A stretch of 64,000 nt of DNA from Prosopocoilus inquinatus. Taxonomy: Eukaryota; Arthropoda; Insecta; Coleoptera; Lucanidae. This document shows, one piece after another, positions 1 to 11,771 of this stretch. The stretch is taken from the NCBI GenBank assembly GCA_036172665.1, contig JAYKNF010000013.1, positions 3,410,001-3,474,000 on the forward strand, given 5' to 3'. A program made the translations under genes and the position numbers. A model generated the notes under the pieces. It saw only the letters and a program-made list of their open reading frames with translations, was not told the origin of the DNA and did no database searches. Within the stretch, counting starts at the first letter, position 1, and the number at the start of each line of letters is the position of its first letter.

Positions 1-34
1 GGACGCAGCAGCAGCTGGAAATAGTTTTAAACGA

Positions 35-56
35 AACAACACATATTAGCGTTGTT
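35..56. other. Imperfect inverted repeat present in most monomers
   Basis: Arms AACAAC (35-40) and GTTGTT (51-56) are exact inverted complements separated by 10 bases. Position 42 C can also pair with 49 G. Where position 44 is C, the inner bases GC (43-44) can pair with GC (49-50), giving an 8-bp stem with a two-base bulge. Subtypes D, O, T and U carry A at position 52, which breaks the right arm, so the dyad is not maintained in every monomer. It could be a protein-binding dyad or a weak cruciform, or just a feature of the founder sequence. This is one example of a motif repeated hundreds of times. Confidence 0.6.
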
Positions 57-105
57 CCTGTGATGTATTTAATCGATCCTTACTCATCTATCATGTTATT
101 TGGCG

Positions 106-122
106 TTTCGATGGACTCCAGT
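106..122. other. CENP-B-box-like 17-mer (7 of 9 core bases), subtype dependent
   Basis: The mammalian CENP-B box core is NTTCGNNNNANNCGGGN. At monomer positions 106-122 the sequence is TTTCGATGGACTCCAGT. It matches TTCG, the A, the first C and the last G of the core, and misses the two middle bases of CGGG. Position 109 is polymorphic: C keeps the TTCG core and G (TTTGG) destroys it. In the 16-mer HOR1, subtypes A, C, H, I, J, N and P have C and the other nine have G. Seven of nine is a weak match and may be chance; no binding is implied. Confidence 0.3.
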
Positions 123-2384
123 AACTCTGATGTGAGATACAAAGTTCTCGGACGCAGCAGAAGCTGGAAATAGTTTTGAACGAAACAACACGTATTAGCG
201 TTGTTCCATTGATGTATCTAAACGATCCTTATTTATCTAACATGTTATTTGACGTTTGGATGGACTCCAGTAAGTCTGATGTGAGATACAAAGTTTTTGG
301 ACGCAGCAGGAGCTGGAAATAGTTTTAAACGAAACAACACGTATTAGCGTTGTTCCTGTGCTGTATCTAATCGATCCTTACTTATCTATCATGTTATTTG
401 ACGTTTCGATGGACTCCAGTAACTCTGATGTGAGATACGACGTTTTCGGACGCAGCAGAAGCTGGAAATGGTTTTAAACGAAACAACACGCATTAGCGAT
501 GTTCCTGTGAAGTATCTAGTCGATCCTTACTCATCTATCATGTTATTTTACGTTTGGATGGACTCCAGTAACTCTGATGTGAGATACGACGTTTTCGGAC
601 GCAGCAGAAGCTGGAAATAGTTTTAAACGAAAAAACACATATTAGCGTTGTTCCTGTGATGTATCTAATCGATCCTTACTCATCTATCATGTTATTTGAC
701 GTTTGGACGGACTCCAGTAACTCTGATGTGAGATACAAAGTTCTCGGACACAGCAGAAGCTGGAAATAGTTTTGAACGAAACAACACGTATTAGCGTTGT
801 TCCTGTGATGTATCTAAACGATCCTTACTTATCTAACATGTTATTTGACGTTTGGATGGACTCCAGTAACTCTAATGTGAGATACGAAATTTTCGGACGC
901 AGCAGCAGCTGGAAATAGTTTTAAACGAAACAACACATATTAGCGTTGTTCCTGTGATGTATCTAATCGATCCTTACTCATCTATCATGTTATTTGACGT
1001 TTGGACGGACTCCAGTAACTCTGATGTGAGATACAAAGTTCTCGGACGCAGCAGAAGCTGGAAATAGTTTTGAACGAAACAACACGTATTAGCTTTGTTC
1101 CTGTGATGTATCTAATCGATCCTTACTTAGCTACTATGTTATTTGACGTTTCGATGGACTCCAGTAACTCTAATGTGAGATACGAAATTTTCGGACGCAG
1201 CAGCAGCTGGAAATAGTTTTAAACGAAACAACACGTATTAGCGTTGTTCCTGTGCTGTATCTAATCGATCCTTACTTATCTATCATGTTATTTGACGTTT
1301 CGATGGACTCCAGTAACTCTGATGTGAGATACAAAGTTTTTGGACGCAGCAGAAGCTGGAAATAGTTTTGAACGAAACAACACGTATTAGCGTTGTTCCT
1401 GTGATGTATCTAATCGATCCTTACTTAGCTACTATGTTATTTGACGTTTCGATGGACTCCAGTAACTCTAATGTGAGATACGAAATTTTCGGACGCAGCA
1501 GCAGCTGGAAATAGTTTTAAACGAAACAACACATATTAGCGTTGTTCCTGTGATGTATCTAATCGATCCTTACTCATCTATCATGTTATTTGACGTTTGG
1601 ACGGACTCCAGTAACTCTGATGTGAGATACAAAGCTCTCGGACGCAGCAGAAGCTGGAAATAGTTTTGAACGAAACAACACGTATTAGCGTTGTTCCTGT
1701 GATGTATCTAAACGATCCTTACTTATCTAACATGTTGTTTGACGTTTGGATGGACTCCAGTAAGTCTGATGTGAGATACAAAGTTTTTGGACGCAGCAGC
1801 AGCTGGAAATAGTTTTAAACGAAACAACTCGTATTAGCGTTGTTCCTGTGCTGTATCTAATCGATCCTTATTTATCTATCATGTTATTTGACGTTTGGAT
1901 GGACACCAGTAACTCTGATGTGAGATACGAAGTTCTCGGACGCAGCAGAAGCTGGAAATAGTTTTAAACGAAACAACACGCATTAGCGTTGTTCCTGTGA
2001 TGTATCTAATCGATCCTTACTCATCTATCATGTTATTTGGCGTTTCGATGGACTCCAGTAACTTTGATGTGAGATACGACGTTTTCGGACGCAGCAGAAG
2101 CTGGAAATAGTTTTAAACGAAACAACACGCATTAACGATGTTCCTGTGATGTATCTAATCGATCCTTACTCATCTATCATGTTATTTTACGTTTGGATGG
2201 ACTCCAGTAACTCTGATGTGAGATACAATGTTTTTGGACGCAGCAGAAGCTGGAAATAGTTTTAAATGAAACAACACGTATTAGCGTTGTTAATGTGATG
2301 TATCTAATCGATCCTTACTCATCTATCATGTTATTTGACGTTTCGATGGACTCCAGTAACTCTAATGTGAGATACGAAATTTTC

Positions 2385-5215
2385 GGACGCAGCAGCAGCT
2401 GGAAATAGTTTTAAACGAAACAACACATATTAGCGTTGTTCCTGTGATGTATTTAATCGATCCTTACTCATCTATCATGTTATTTGGCGTTTCGATGGAC
2501 TCCAGTAACTCTGATGTGAGATACAAAGTTCTCGGACGCAGCAGAAGCTGGAAATAGTTTTGAACGAAACAACACGTATTAGCGTTGTTCCTTTGATGTA
2601 TCTAAACGATCCTTATTTATCTAACATGTTATTTGACGTTTGGATGGACTCCAGTAAGTCTGATGTGAGATACAAAGTTTTTGGACGCAGCAGGAGCTGG
2701 AAATAGTTTTAAACGAAACAACACGTATTAGCGTTGTTCCTGTGCTGTATCTAATCGATCCTTACTTATCTATCATGTTATTTGACGTTTCGATGGACTC
2801 CAGTAACTCTGATGTGAGATACGACGTTTTCGGACGCAGCAGAAGCTGGAAATGGTTTTAAACGAAACAACACGCATTAGCGATGTTCCTGTGAAGTATC
2901 TAGTCGATCCTTACTCATCTATCATGTTATTTTACGTTTGGATGGACTCCAGTAACTCTGATGTGAGATACGACGTTTTCGGACGCAGCAGAAGCTGGAA
3001 ATAGTTTTAAACGAAAAAACACATATTAGCGTTGTTCCTGTGATGTATCTAATCGATCCTTACTCATCTATCATGTTATTTGACGTTTGGACGGACTCCA
3101 GTAACTCTGATGTGAGATACAAAGTTCTCGGACACAGCAGAAGCTGGAAATAGTTTTGAACGAAACAACACGTATTAGCGTTGTTCCTGTGCTGTATCTA
3201 ATCGATCCTTACTTATCTATCATGTTATTTGACGTTTCGATGGACTCCAGTAACTCTGATGTGAGATACGACGTTTTCGGACGCAGCAGAAGCTGGAAAT
3301 GGTTTTAAACGAAACAACACGCATTAGCGATGTTCCTGTGAAGTATCTAGTCGATCCTTACTCATCTATCATGTTATTTTACGTTTGGATGGACTCCAGT
3401 AACTCTGATGTGAGATACAAAGTTCTCGGACGCAGCAGAAGCTGGAAATAGTTTTGAACGAAACAACACGTATTAGCGTTGTTCCTGTGATGTATCTAAT
3501 CGATCCTTACTTATCTATCATGTTATTTGACGTTTCGATGGACTCCAGTAACTCTGATGTGAGATACGACGTTTTCGGACGCAGCAGAAGCTGGAAATGG
3601 TTTTAAACGAAACAACACGCATTAGCGATGTTCCTGTGAAGTATCTAGTCGATCCTTACTCATCTATCATGTTATTTTACGTTTGGATGGACTCCAGTAA
3701 CTCTGATGTGAGATACGACGTTTTCGGACGCAGCAGAAGCTGGAAATAGTTTTAAACGAAAAAACACATATTAGCGTTGTTCCTGTGATGTATCTAATCG
3801 ATCCTTACTCATCTATCATGTTATTTGACGTTTGGACGGACTCCAGTAACTCTGATGTGAGATACAAAGTTCTCGGACACAGCAGAAGCTGGAAATAGTT
3901 TTGAACGAAACAACACGTATTAGCGTTGTTCCTGTGATGTATCTAAACGATCCTTACTTATCTAACATGTTATTTGACGTTTGGATGGACTCCAGTAACT
4001 CTAATGTGAGATACGAAATTTTCGGACGCAGCAGCAGCTGGAAATAGTTTTAAACGAAACAACACATATTAGCGTTGTTCCTGTGATGTATCTAATCGAT
4101 CCTTACTCATCTATCATGTTATTTGACGTTTGGACGGACTCCAGTAACTCTGATGTGAGATACAAAGTTCTCGGACGCAGCAGAAGCTGGAAATAGTTTT
4201 GAACGAAACAACACGTATTAGCTTTGTTCCTGTGATGTATCTAATCGATCCTTACTTAGCTACTATGTTATTTGACGTTTCGATGGACTCCAGTAACTCT
4301 AATGTGAGATACGAAATTTTCGGACGCAGCAGCAGCTGGAAATAGTTTTAAACGAAACAACACGTATTAGCGTTGTTCCTGTGCTGTATCTAATCGATCC
4401 TTACTTATCTATCATGTTATTTGACGTTTCGATGGACTCCAGTAACTCTGATGTGAGATACAAAGTTTTTGGACGCAGCAGAAGCTGGAAATAGTTTTGA
4501 ACGAAACAACACGTATTAGCGTTGTTCCTGTGATGTATCTAAACGATCCTTACTTATCTAACATGTTGTTTGACGTTTGGATGGACTCCAGTAAGTCTGA
4601 TGTGAGATACAAAGTTTTTGGACGCAGCAGCAGCTGGAAATAGTTTTAAACGAAACAACTCGTATTAGCGTTGTTCCTGTGCTGTATCTAATCGATCCTT
4701 ATTTATCTATCATGTTATTTGACGTTTGGATGGACACCAGTAACTCTGATGTGAGATACGAAGTTCTCGGACGCAGCAGAAGCTGGAAATAGTTTTAAAC
4801 GAAACAACACGCATTAGCGTTGTTCCTGTGATGTATCTAATCGATCCTTACTCATCTATCATGTTATTTGGCGTTTCGATGGACTCCAGTAACTTTGATG
4901 TGAGATACGACGTTTTCGGACGCAGCAGAAGCTGGAAATAGTTTTAAACGAAACAACACGCATTAACGATGTTCCTGTGATGTATCTAATCGATCCTTAC
5001 TCATCTATCATGTTATTTTACGTTTGGATGGACTCCAGTAACTCTGATGTGAGATACAATGTTTTTGGACGCAGCAGAAGCTGGAAATAGTTTTAAATGA
5101 AACAACACGTATTAGCGTTGTTAATGTGATGTATCTAATCGATCCTTACTCATCTATCATGTTATTTGACGTTTCGATGGACTCCAGTAACTCTAATGTG
5201 AGATACGAAATTTTC
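2385..5215. repeat. HOR1 length variant, 19 monomers
   Basis: The series runs A-B-C-D-E, then five extra monomers (an F/C chimera at 3130, D at 3279 with an E-type end, a chimera at 3428, D at 3577, E at 3726), then F-G-H-I and directly L-M-N-O-P. It therefore gains five and loses J-K against the 16-mer, for a total of 2831 bp. The chimeric monomers mark the exchange points: the one at 3130 starts like F (GGACACAGC) and continues like C (GTGCTG, ending CGACGTTTTC). Confidence 0.9.
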
Positions 5216-6705
5216 GGACGCAGCAGCAGCTGGAAATAGTTTTAAACGAAACAACACATATTAGCGTTGTTCCTGTGATGTATTTAATCGATCCTTACTC
5301 ATCTATCATGTTATTTGGCGTTTCGATGGACTCCAGTAACTCTGATGTGAGATACAAAGTTCTCGGACGCAGCAGAAGCTGGAAATAGTTTTGAACGAAA
5401 CAACACGTATTAGCGTTGTTCCTTTGATGTATCTAAACGATCCTTATTTATCTAACATGTTATTTGACGTTTGGATGGACTCCAGTAAGTCTGATGTGAG
5501 ATACAAAGTTTTTGGACGCAGCAGGAGCTGGAAATAGTTTTAAACGAAACAACACGTATTAGCGTTGTTCCTGTGCTGTATCTAATCGATCCTTACTTAT
5601 CTATCATGTTATTTGACGTTTCGATGGACTCCAGTAACTCTGATGTGAGATACGACGTTTTCGGACGCAGCAGAAGCTGGAAATGGTTTTAAACGAAACA
5701 ACACGCATTAGCGATGTTCCTGTGAAGTATCTAGTCGATCCTTACTCATCTATCATGTTATTTTACGTTTGGATGGACTCCAGTAACTCTGATGTGAGAT
5801 ACGACGTTTTCGGACGCAGCAGAAGCTGGAAATAGTTTTAAACGAAAAAACACATATTAGCGTTGTTCCTGTGATGTATCTAATCGATCCTTACTCATCT
5901 ATCATGTTATTTGACGTTTGGACGGACTCCAGTAACTCTGATGTGAGATACAAAGTTCTCGGACACAGCAGAAGCTGGAAATAGTTTTGAACGAAACAAC
6001 ACGTATTAGCGTTGTTCCTGTGCTGTATCTAATCGATCCTTACTTATCTATCATGTTATTTGACGTTTCGATGGACTCCAGTAACTCTGATGTGAGATAC
6101 GACGTTTTCGGACGCAGCAGAAGCTGGAAATGGTTTTAAACGAAACAACACGCATTAGCGATGTTCCTGTGAAGTATCTAGTCGATCCTTACTCATCTAT
6201 CATGTTATTTTACGTTTGGATGGACTCCAGTAACTCTGATGTGAGATACGACGTTTTCGGACGCAGCAGAAGCTGGAAATAGTTTTAAACGAAACAACAC
6301 GCATTAGCGTTGTTCCTGTGATGTATATAATCGATCCTTACTCATCTATCATGTTATTTGGCGTTTCGATGGACTCCAGTAACTTTGATGTGAGATACGA
6401 CGTTTTCGGACGCAGCAGAAGCTGGAAATAGTTTTAAACGAAACAACACGCATTAACGATGTTCCTGTGATGTATCTAATCGATCCTTACTCATCTATCA
6501 TGTTATTTTACGTTTGGATGGACTCCAGTAACTCTGATGTGAGATACAATGTTTTTGGACGCAGCAGAAGCTGGAAATAGTTTTAAATGAAACAACACGT
6601 ATTAGCGTTGTTAATGTGATGTATCTAATCGATCCTTACTCATCTATCATGTTATTTGACGTTTCGATGGACTCCAGTAACTCTAATGTGAGATACGAAA
6701 TTTTC
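5216..6705. repeat. HOR1 length variant, 10 monomers
   Basis: Order A-B-C-D-E, F/C chimera (5961), D (6110), then N-O-P, so the G to M section is missing. Length 1490 bp. The D to N join at 6259 is clean at the monomer boundary. It shares the F/C chimera with 3130 and 22649, so that chimera arose once and was copied. Confidence 0.9.
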
Positions 6706-9089
6706 GGACGCAGCAGCAGCTGGAAATAGTTTTAAACGAAACAACACATATTAGCGTTGTTCCTGTGATGTATTTAATCGATCCTTACTCATCTATCATG
6801 TTATTTGGCGTTTCGATGGACTCCAGTAACTCTGATGTGAGATACAAAGTTCTCGGACGCAGCAGAAGCTGGAAATAGTTTTGAACGAAACAACACGTAT
6901 TAGCGTTGTTCCTTTGATGTATCTAAACGATCCTTATTTATCTAACATGTTATTTGACGTTTGGATGGACTCCAGTAAGTCTGATGTGAGATACAAAGTT
7001 TTTGGACGCAGCAGGAGCTGGAAATAGTTTTAAACGAAACAACACGTATTAGCGTTGTTCCTGTGCTGTATCTAATCGATCCTTACTTATCTATCATGTT
7101 ATTTGACGTTTCGATGGACTCCAGTAACTCTGATGTGAGATACGACGTTTTCGGACGCAGCAGAAGCTGGAAATGGTTTTAAACGAAACAACACGCATTA
7201 GCGATGTTCCTGTGAAGTATCTAGTCGATCCTTACTCATCTATCATGTTATTTTACGTTTGGATGGACTCCAGTAACTCTGATGTGAGATACGACGTTTT
7301 CGGACGCAGCAGAAACTGGAAATAGTTTTAAACGAAAAAACACATATTAGCGTTGTTCCTGTGATGTATCTAATCGATCCTTACTCATCTATCATGTTAT
7401 TTGACGTTTGGACGGACTCCAGTAACTCTGATGTGAGATACAAAGTTCTCGGACACAGCAGAAGCTGGAAATAGTTTTGAACGAAACAACACGTATTAGC
7501 GTTGTTCCTGTGATGTATCTAAACGATCCTTACTTATCTAACATGTTATTTGACGTTTGGATGGACTCCAGTAACTCTAATGTGAGATACGAAATTTTCG
7601 GACGCAGCAGCAGCTGGAAATAGTTTTAAACGAAACAACACATATTAGCGTTGTTCCTGTGATGTATCTAATCGATCCTTACTCATCTATCATGTTATTT
7701 GACGTTTGGACGGACTCCAGTAACTCTGATGTGAGATACAAAGTTCTCGGACGCAGCAGAAGCTGGAAATAGTTTTGAACGAAACAACACGTATTAGCTT
7801 TGTTCCTGTGATGTATCTAATCGATCCTTACTTAGCTACTATGTTATTTGACGTTTCGATGGACTCCAGTAACTCTAATGTGAGATACGAAATTTTCGGA
7901 CGCAGCAGCAGCTGGAAATAGTTTTAAACGAAACAACACGTATTAGCGTTGTTCCTGTGCTGTATCTAATCGATCCTTACTTATCTATCATGTTATTTGA
8001 CGTTTCGATGGACTCCAGTAACTCTGATGTGAGATACAAAGTTTTTGGACGCAGCAGAAGCTGGAAATAGTTTTGAACGAAACAACACGTATTAGCGTTG
8101 TTCCTGTGATGTATCTAATCGATCCTTACTTAGCTACTATGTTATTTGACGTTTCGATGGACTCCAGTAACTCTAATGTGAGATACGAAATTTTCGGACG
8201 CAGCAGCAGCTGGAAATAGTTTTAAACGAAACAACACATATTAGCGTTGTTCCTGTGATGTATCTAATCGATCCTTACTCATCTATCATGTTATTTGACG
8301 TTTGGACGGACTCCAGTAACTCTGATGTGAGATACAAAGCTCTCGGACGCAGCAGAAGCTGGAAATAGTTTTGAACGAAACAACACGTATTAGCGTTGTT
8401 CCTGTGATGTATCTAAACGATCCTTACTTATCTAACATGTTGTTTGACGTTTGGATGGACTCCAGTAAGTCTGATGTGAGATACAAAGTTTTTGGACGCA
8501 GCAGCAGCTGGAAATAGTTTTAAACGAAACAACTCGTATTAGCGTTGTTCCTGTGCTGTATCTAATCGATCCTTATTTATCTATCATGTTATTTGACGTT
8601 TGGATGGACACCAGTAACTCTGATGTGAGATACGAAGTTCTCGGACGCAGCAGAAGCTGGAAATAGTTTTAAACGAAACAACACGCATTAGCGTTGTTCC
8701 TGTGATGTATCTAATCGATCCTTACTCATCTATCATGTTATTTGGCGTTTCGATGGACTCCAGTAACTTTGATGTGAGATACGACGTTTTTGGACGCAGC
8801 AGAAGCTGGAAATAGTTTTAAACGAAACAACACGCATTAACGATGTTCCTGTGATGTATCTAATCGATCCTTACTCATCTATCATGTTATTTTACGTTTG
8901 GATGGACTCCAGTAACTCTGATGTGAGATACAATGTTTTTGGACGCAGCAGAAGCTGGAAATAGTTTTAAATGAAACAACACGTATTAGCGTTGTTAATG
9001 TGATGTATCTAATCGATCCTTACTCATCTATCATGTTATTTGACGTTTCGATGGACTCCAGTAACTCTAATGTGAGATACGAAATTTTC
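6706..9089. repeat. HOR1, second complete 16-monomer unit
   Basis: A to P in the same order and length as 1-2384. Private changes noticed include AGAAACTGG at about 7311 and a T at the end of the N monomer near 8790. The near identity of whole units, against about 9 % difference between neighbouring monomers, defines this as a higher-order repeat. Confidence 0.93.
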
Positions 9090-10877
9090 GGACGCAGCAG
9101 CAGCTGGAAATAGTTTTAAACGAAACAACACATATTAGCGTTGTTCCTGTGATGTATTTAATCGATCCTTACTCATCTATCATGTTATTTGGCGTTTCGA
9201 TGGACTCCAGTAACTCTGATGTGAGATACAAAGTTCTCGGACGCAGCAGAAGCTGGAAATAGTTTTGAACGAAACAACACGTATTAGCGTTGTTCCTTTG
9301 ATGTATCTAAACGATCCTTATTTATCTAACATGTTATTTGACGTTTGGATGGACTCCAGTAAGTCTGATGTGAGATACAAAGTTTTTGGACGCAGCAGGA
9401 GCTGGAAATAGTTTTAAACGAAACAACACGTATTAGCGTTGTTCCTGTGCTGTATCTAATCGATCCTTACTTATCTATCATGTTATTTGACGTTTCGATG
9501 GACTCCAGTAACTCTGATGTGAGATACGACGTTTTCGGACGCAGCAGAAGCTGGAAATGGTTTTAAACGAAACAACACGCATTAGCGATGTTCCTGTGAA
9601 GTATCTAGTCGATCCTTACTCATCTATCATGTTATTTTACGTTTGGATGGACTCCAGTAACTCTGATGTAAGATACGACGTTTTCGGACGCAGCAGAAGC
9701 TGGAAATAGTTTTAAACGAAAAAACACATATTAGCGTTGTTCCTGTGATGTATCTAATCGATCCTTACTCATCTATCATGTTATTTGACGTTTGGACGGA
9801 CTCCAGTAACTCTGATGTGAGATACAAAGTTCTCGGACGCAGCAGAAGCTGGAAATAGTTTTGAACGAAACAACACGTATTAGCGTTGTTCCTGTGATGT
9901 ATCTAAACGATCCTTACTTATCTAACATATTATATGACGTTTGGATGGACTCCAGTAAGTCTGATGTGAGATACAAAGTTTTTGGACGCAGCAGCTGCTG
10001 GTAATAGTTTTAAACGGAACAACACGTATTAGCGTTGTTCCTGTGCTGCATCTAATCGATTCTTACTTATCTATCATGTTATTTGACGTTTCGATGGACT
10101 CCAGTAACTCTGATGTGAGATACGACGTTTTCGGACGCAGCAGAAGCTGGAAATAGTTTTGAACGAAGCAACACGTATTAGCGTTGTTCCTGTGATGTAT
10201 CTAAACGATCCTTACTTATCTAACATATTATATGACGTTTGGATGGACTCCAGTAAGTCTGATGTGAGATACAAAGTTTTTGGACGCAGCAGAAGCTGGA
10301 AATAGTTTTAAACGAAACAACACGCATTAGCGATGTTCCTGTGATGTATCTAATCGATCCTTACTCATCTATCATGTTATTTGACGTTTCGATGGACTCC
10401 AGTAACTCTGATGTGAGATACAACGTTCTCGGACGCAGCAGAAGCTGGAAATAGTTTTGAACGAAGCAACACGTATTAGCGTTGTTCCTGTGATGTATCT
10501 AAACGATCCTTACTTATCTAACATATTATATGACGTTTGGATGGACTCCAGTAAGTCTGATGTGAGATACAAAGTTTTTGGACGCAGCAGAAGCTGGAAA
10601 TAGTTTTAAACGAAACAACACGCATTAGCGATGTTCCTGTGTTGTATCTAATCGATCCTTACTCATCTATCATGTTATTTTACGTTTGGATGGACTCCAG
10701 TAACTCTGATGTGAGATACAAAGTTTTTGGACGCAGCAGAAGCTGGAAATAGTTTTAAATGAAACAACACGTATTAGCGTTGTTCCTGTGATGTATCTAA
10801 TCGATCCTTACTCATCTATCATGTTATTTGACGTTTCGATGGACTCCAGTAACTCTAATGTGAGATACGAAATTTTC
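9090..10877. repeat. HOR2 type, 12-monomer unit
   Basis: Begins as HOR1 (A-B-C-D-E) and then changes to Q (9835), R (9984), S (10133), T (10282), S (10431), U (10580) and V (10729). Q and S carry CATATTATATG at about monomer 92-102. R carries the unusual AGCTGCTGGTAATAG and GTGCTGCATC. S has GAACGAAGC. T ends CAACGTTCTC. U has GTGTTG. V resembles P but has the normal TTCCTG. The D monomer (9537) has a private GATGTAAG. Confidence 0.9.
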
Positions 10878-11771
10878 GGACGCAGCAGCAGCTGGAAATA
10901 GTTTTAAACGAAACAACACATATTAGCGTTGTTCCTGTGATGTATTTAATCGATCCTTACTCATCTATCATGTTATTTGGCGTTTCGATGGACTCCAGTA
11001 ACTCTGATGTGAGATACAAAGTTCTCGGACGCAGCAGAAGCTGGAAATAGTTTTGAACGAAACAACACGTATTAGCGTTGTTCCTGTGATGTATCTAAAC
11101 GATCCTTATTTATCTAACATGTTATTTGACGTTTGGATGGACTCCAGTAAGTCTGATGTGAGATACAAAGTTTTTGGACGCAGCAGGAGCTGGAAATAGT
11201 TTTAAACGAAACAACACGTATTAGCGTTGTTCCTGTGCTGTATCTAATCGATCCTTACTTATCTATCATGTTATTTGACGTTTCGATGGACTCCAGTAAC
11301 TCTGATGTGAGATACGACGTTTTCGGACGCAGCAGAAGCTGGAAATGGTTTTAAACGAAACAACACGCATTAGCGATGTTCCTGTGAAGTATCTACTCGA
11401 TCCTTACTCATCTATCATGTTATTTTACGTTTGGATGGACTCCAGTAACTCCGATGTGAGATACGACGTTTTCGGACGCAGCAGAAGCTGGAAATAGTTT
11501 TAAACGAAAAAACACATATTAGCGTTGTTCCTGTGATGTATCTAATCGATCCTTACTTATCTATCATGTTATTTGACGTTTCGATGGACTCCAGTAACTC
11601 TGATGTGAGATACGACGTTTTCGGACGCAGCAGAAGCTGGAAATAGTTTTAAACGAAACAACACATATTAGCGTTGTTCCTGTGATGTATCTAATCGATC
11701 CTTACTCATCTATCATGTTATTTGACGTTTGGACGGACTCCAGTAACTCTGATGTGAGATACAAAGTTCTC
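10878..11771. repeat. Junction of HOR2 into HOR3 (A-B-C-D-E/C-G)
   Basis: Six monomers. D at 11325 has ACTCG where HOR1 has AGTCG, a marker of HOR2 units. The monomer at 11474 begins as E (CGAAAAAACACA) and ends as C (TTTCG, CGACGTTTTC), so an exchange occurred inside it. The monomer at 11623 is the G-like unit that precedes every X block (also 16093 and 19073). Confidence 0.85.

Larger units (their letters stand above)
1..149. repeat. Reference monomer (subtype A) and its diagnostic sites
   Basis: This copy is used for numbering. Largely constant blocks are 1-11, 13-28, 33-40, 53-60, 75-81, 113-124 and 130-140. Diagnostic positions are 12 (C, A or G), 29 (A or G), 32 (C or T), 43-44 (AT, GT or GC), 52 (T or A), 63-64 (AT, CT, TT or AA), 69 (T or C), 72-73 (AT, AA, GT or CT), 83 and 85 (C or T), 88-91, 96 and 100 (marking the CATATTATATG variants), 102-103 (GG, GA or TA), 109 (C or G), 112 (T or C), 125, 127, 129, and 141-149. 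Subtype A is recognised by C12, T69, GG at 102-103 and C109. Sites vary in combination, which defines about 25 recurrent subtypes. A position-71-76 ATCGAT (ClaI) site is present in most subtypes and absent from B, D, F, L, Q and S. Confidence 0.95.
1..2384. repeat. HOR1, canonical 16-monomer unit (A to P)
   Basis: Sixteen different monomers in fixed order, 2384 bp. Useful markers are: A, GTATTTAATCG; B, TAAACG plus ATTTAT; C, AGGAGC and GTGCTG; D, GGAAATGG and GTGAAG with TAGTCG; E, CGAAAAAACACA; F, GGACACAGC start; H, TTAGCTTTG; K, CAAAGCTCTC end; L, CATGTTGTTTG; M, ACTCGTATT and GGACACC; N, AACTTTGATG; O, ATTAACGATG; P, TGTTAATGTG. The next A at 2385 restarts the series. An almost identical complete copy lies at 6706-9089; I noticed only about three or four differences between them (for example ATTGATG near 212 against TTTGATG). 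Confidence 0.93.

Noticed and set aside
128..149. Hammerhead ribozyme core (CTGATG followed by CGAAA)
   Set aside because: CTGATGT lacks the needed CTGANGA, and the subtypes that have CGAAA mostly have CTAATG instead. The required parts do not occur together in order, and I saw no cleavage-site stem arrangement.
63..173. A short ATG-started frame of about 36 codons in each monomer, possibly a conserved micropeptide
   Set aside because: Most diagnostic sites that vary between subtypes change the amino acid (positions 73, 85, 91, 102-103, 109, 112, 125, 127, 129, 141-143) and only two (69 and 83) are silent, so nothing suggests selection on a peptide.
9835..10281. AGCTGCTGGTAATAG in R monomers as a separate element
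   Set aside because: It aligns base for base with the usual start AGAAGCTGGAAATAG plus a few substitutions. It is a subtype marker only.
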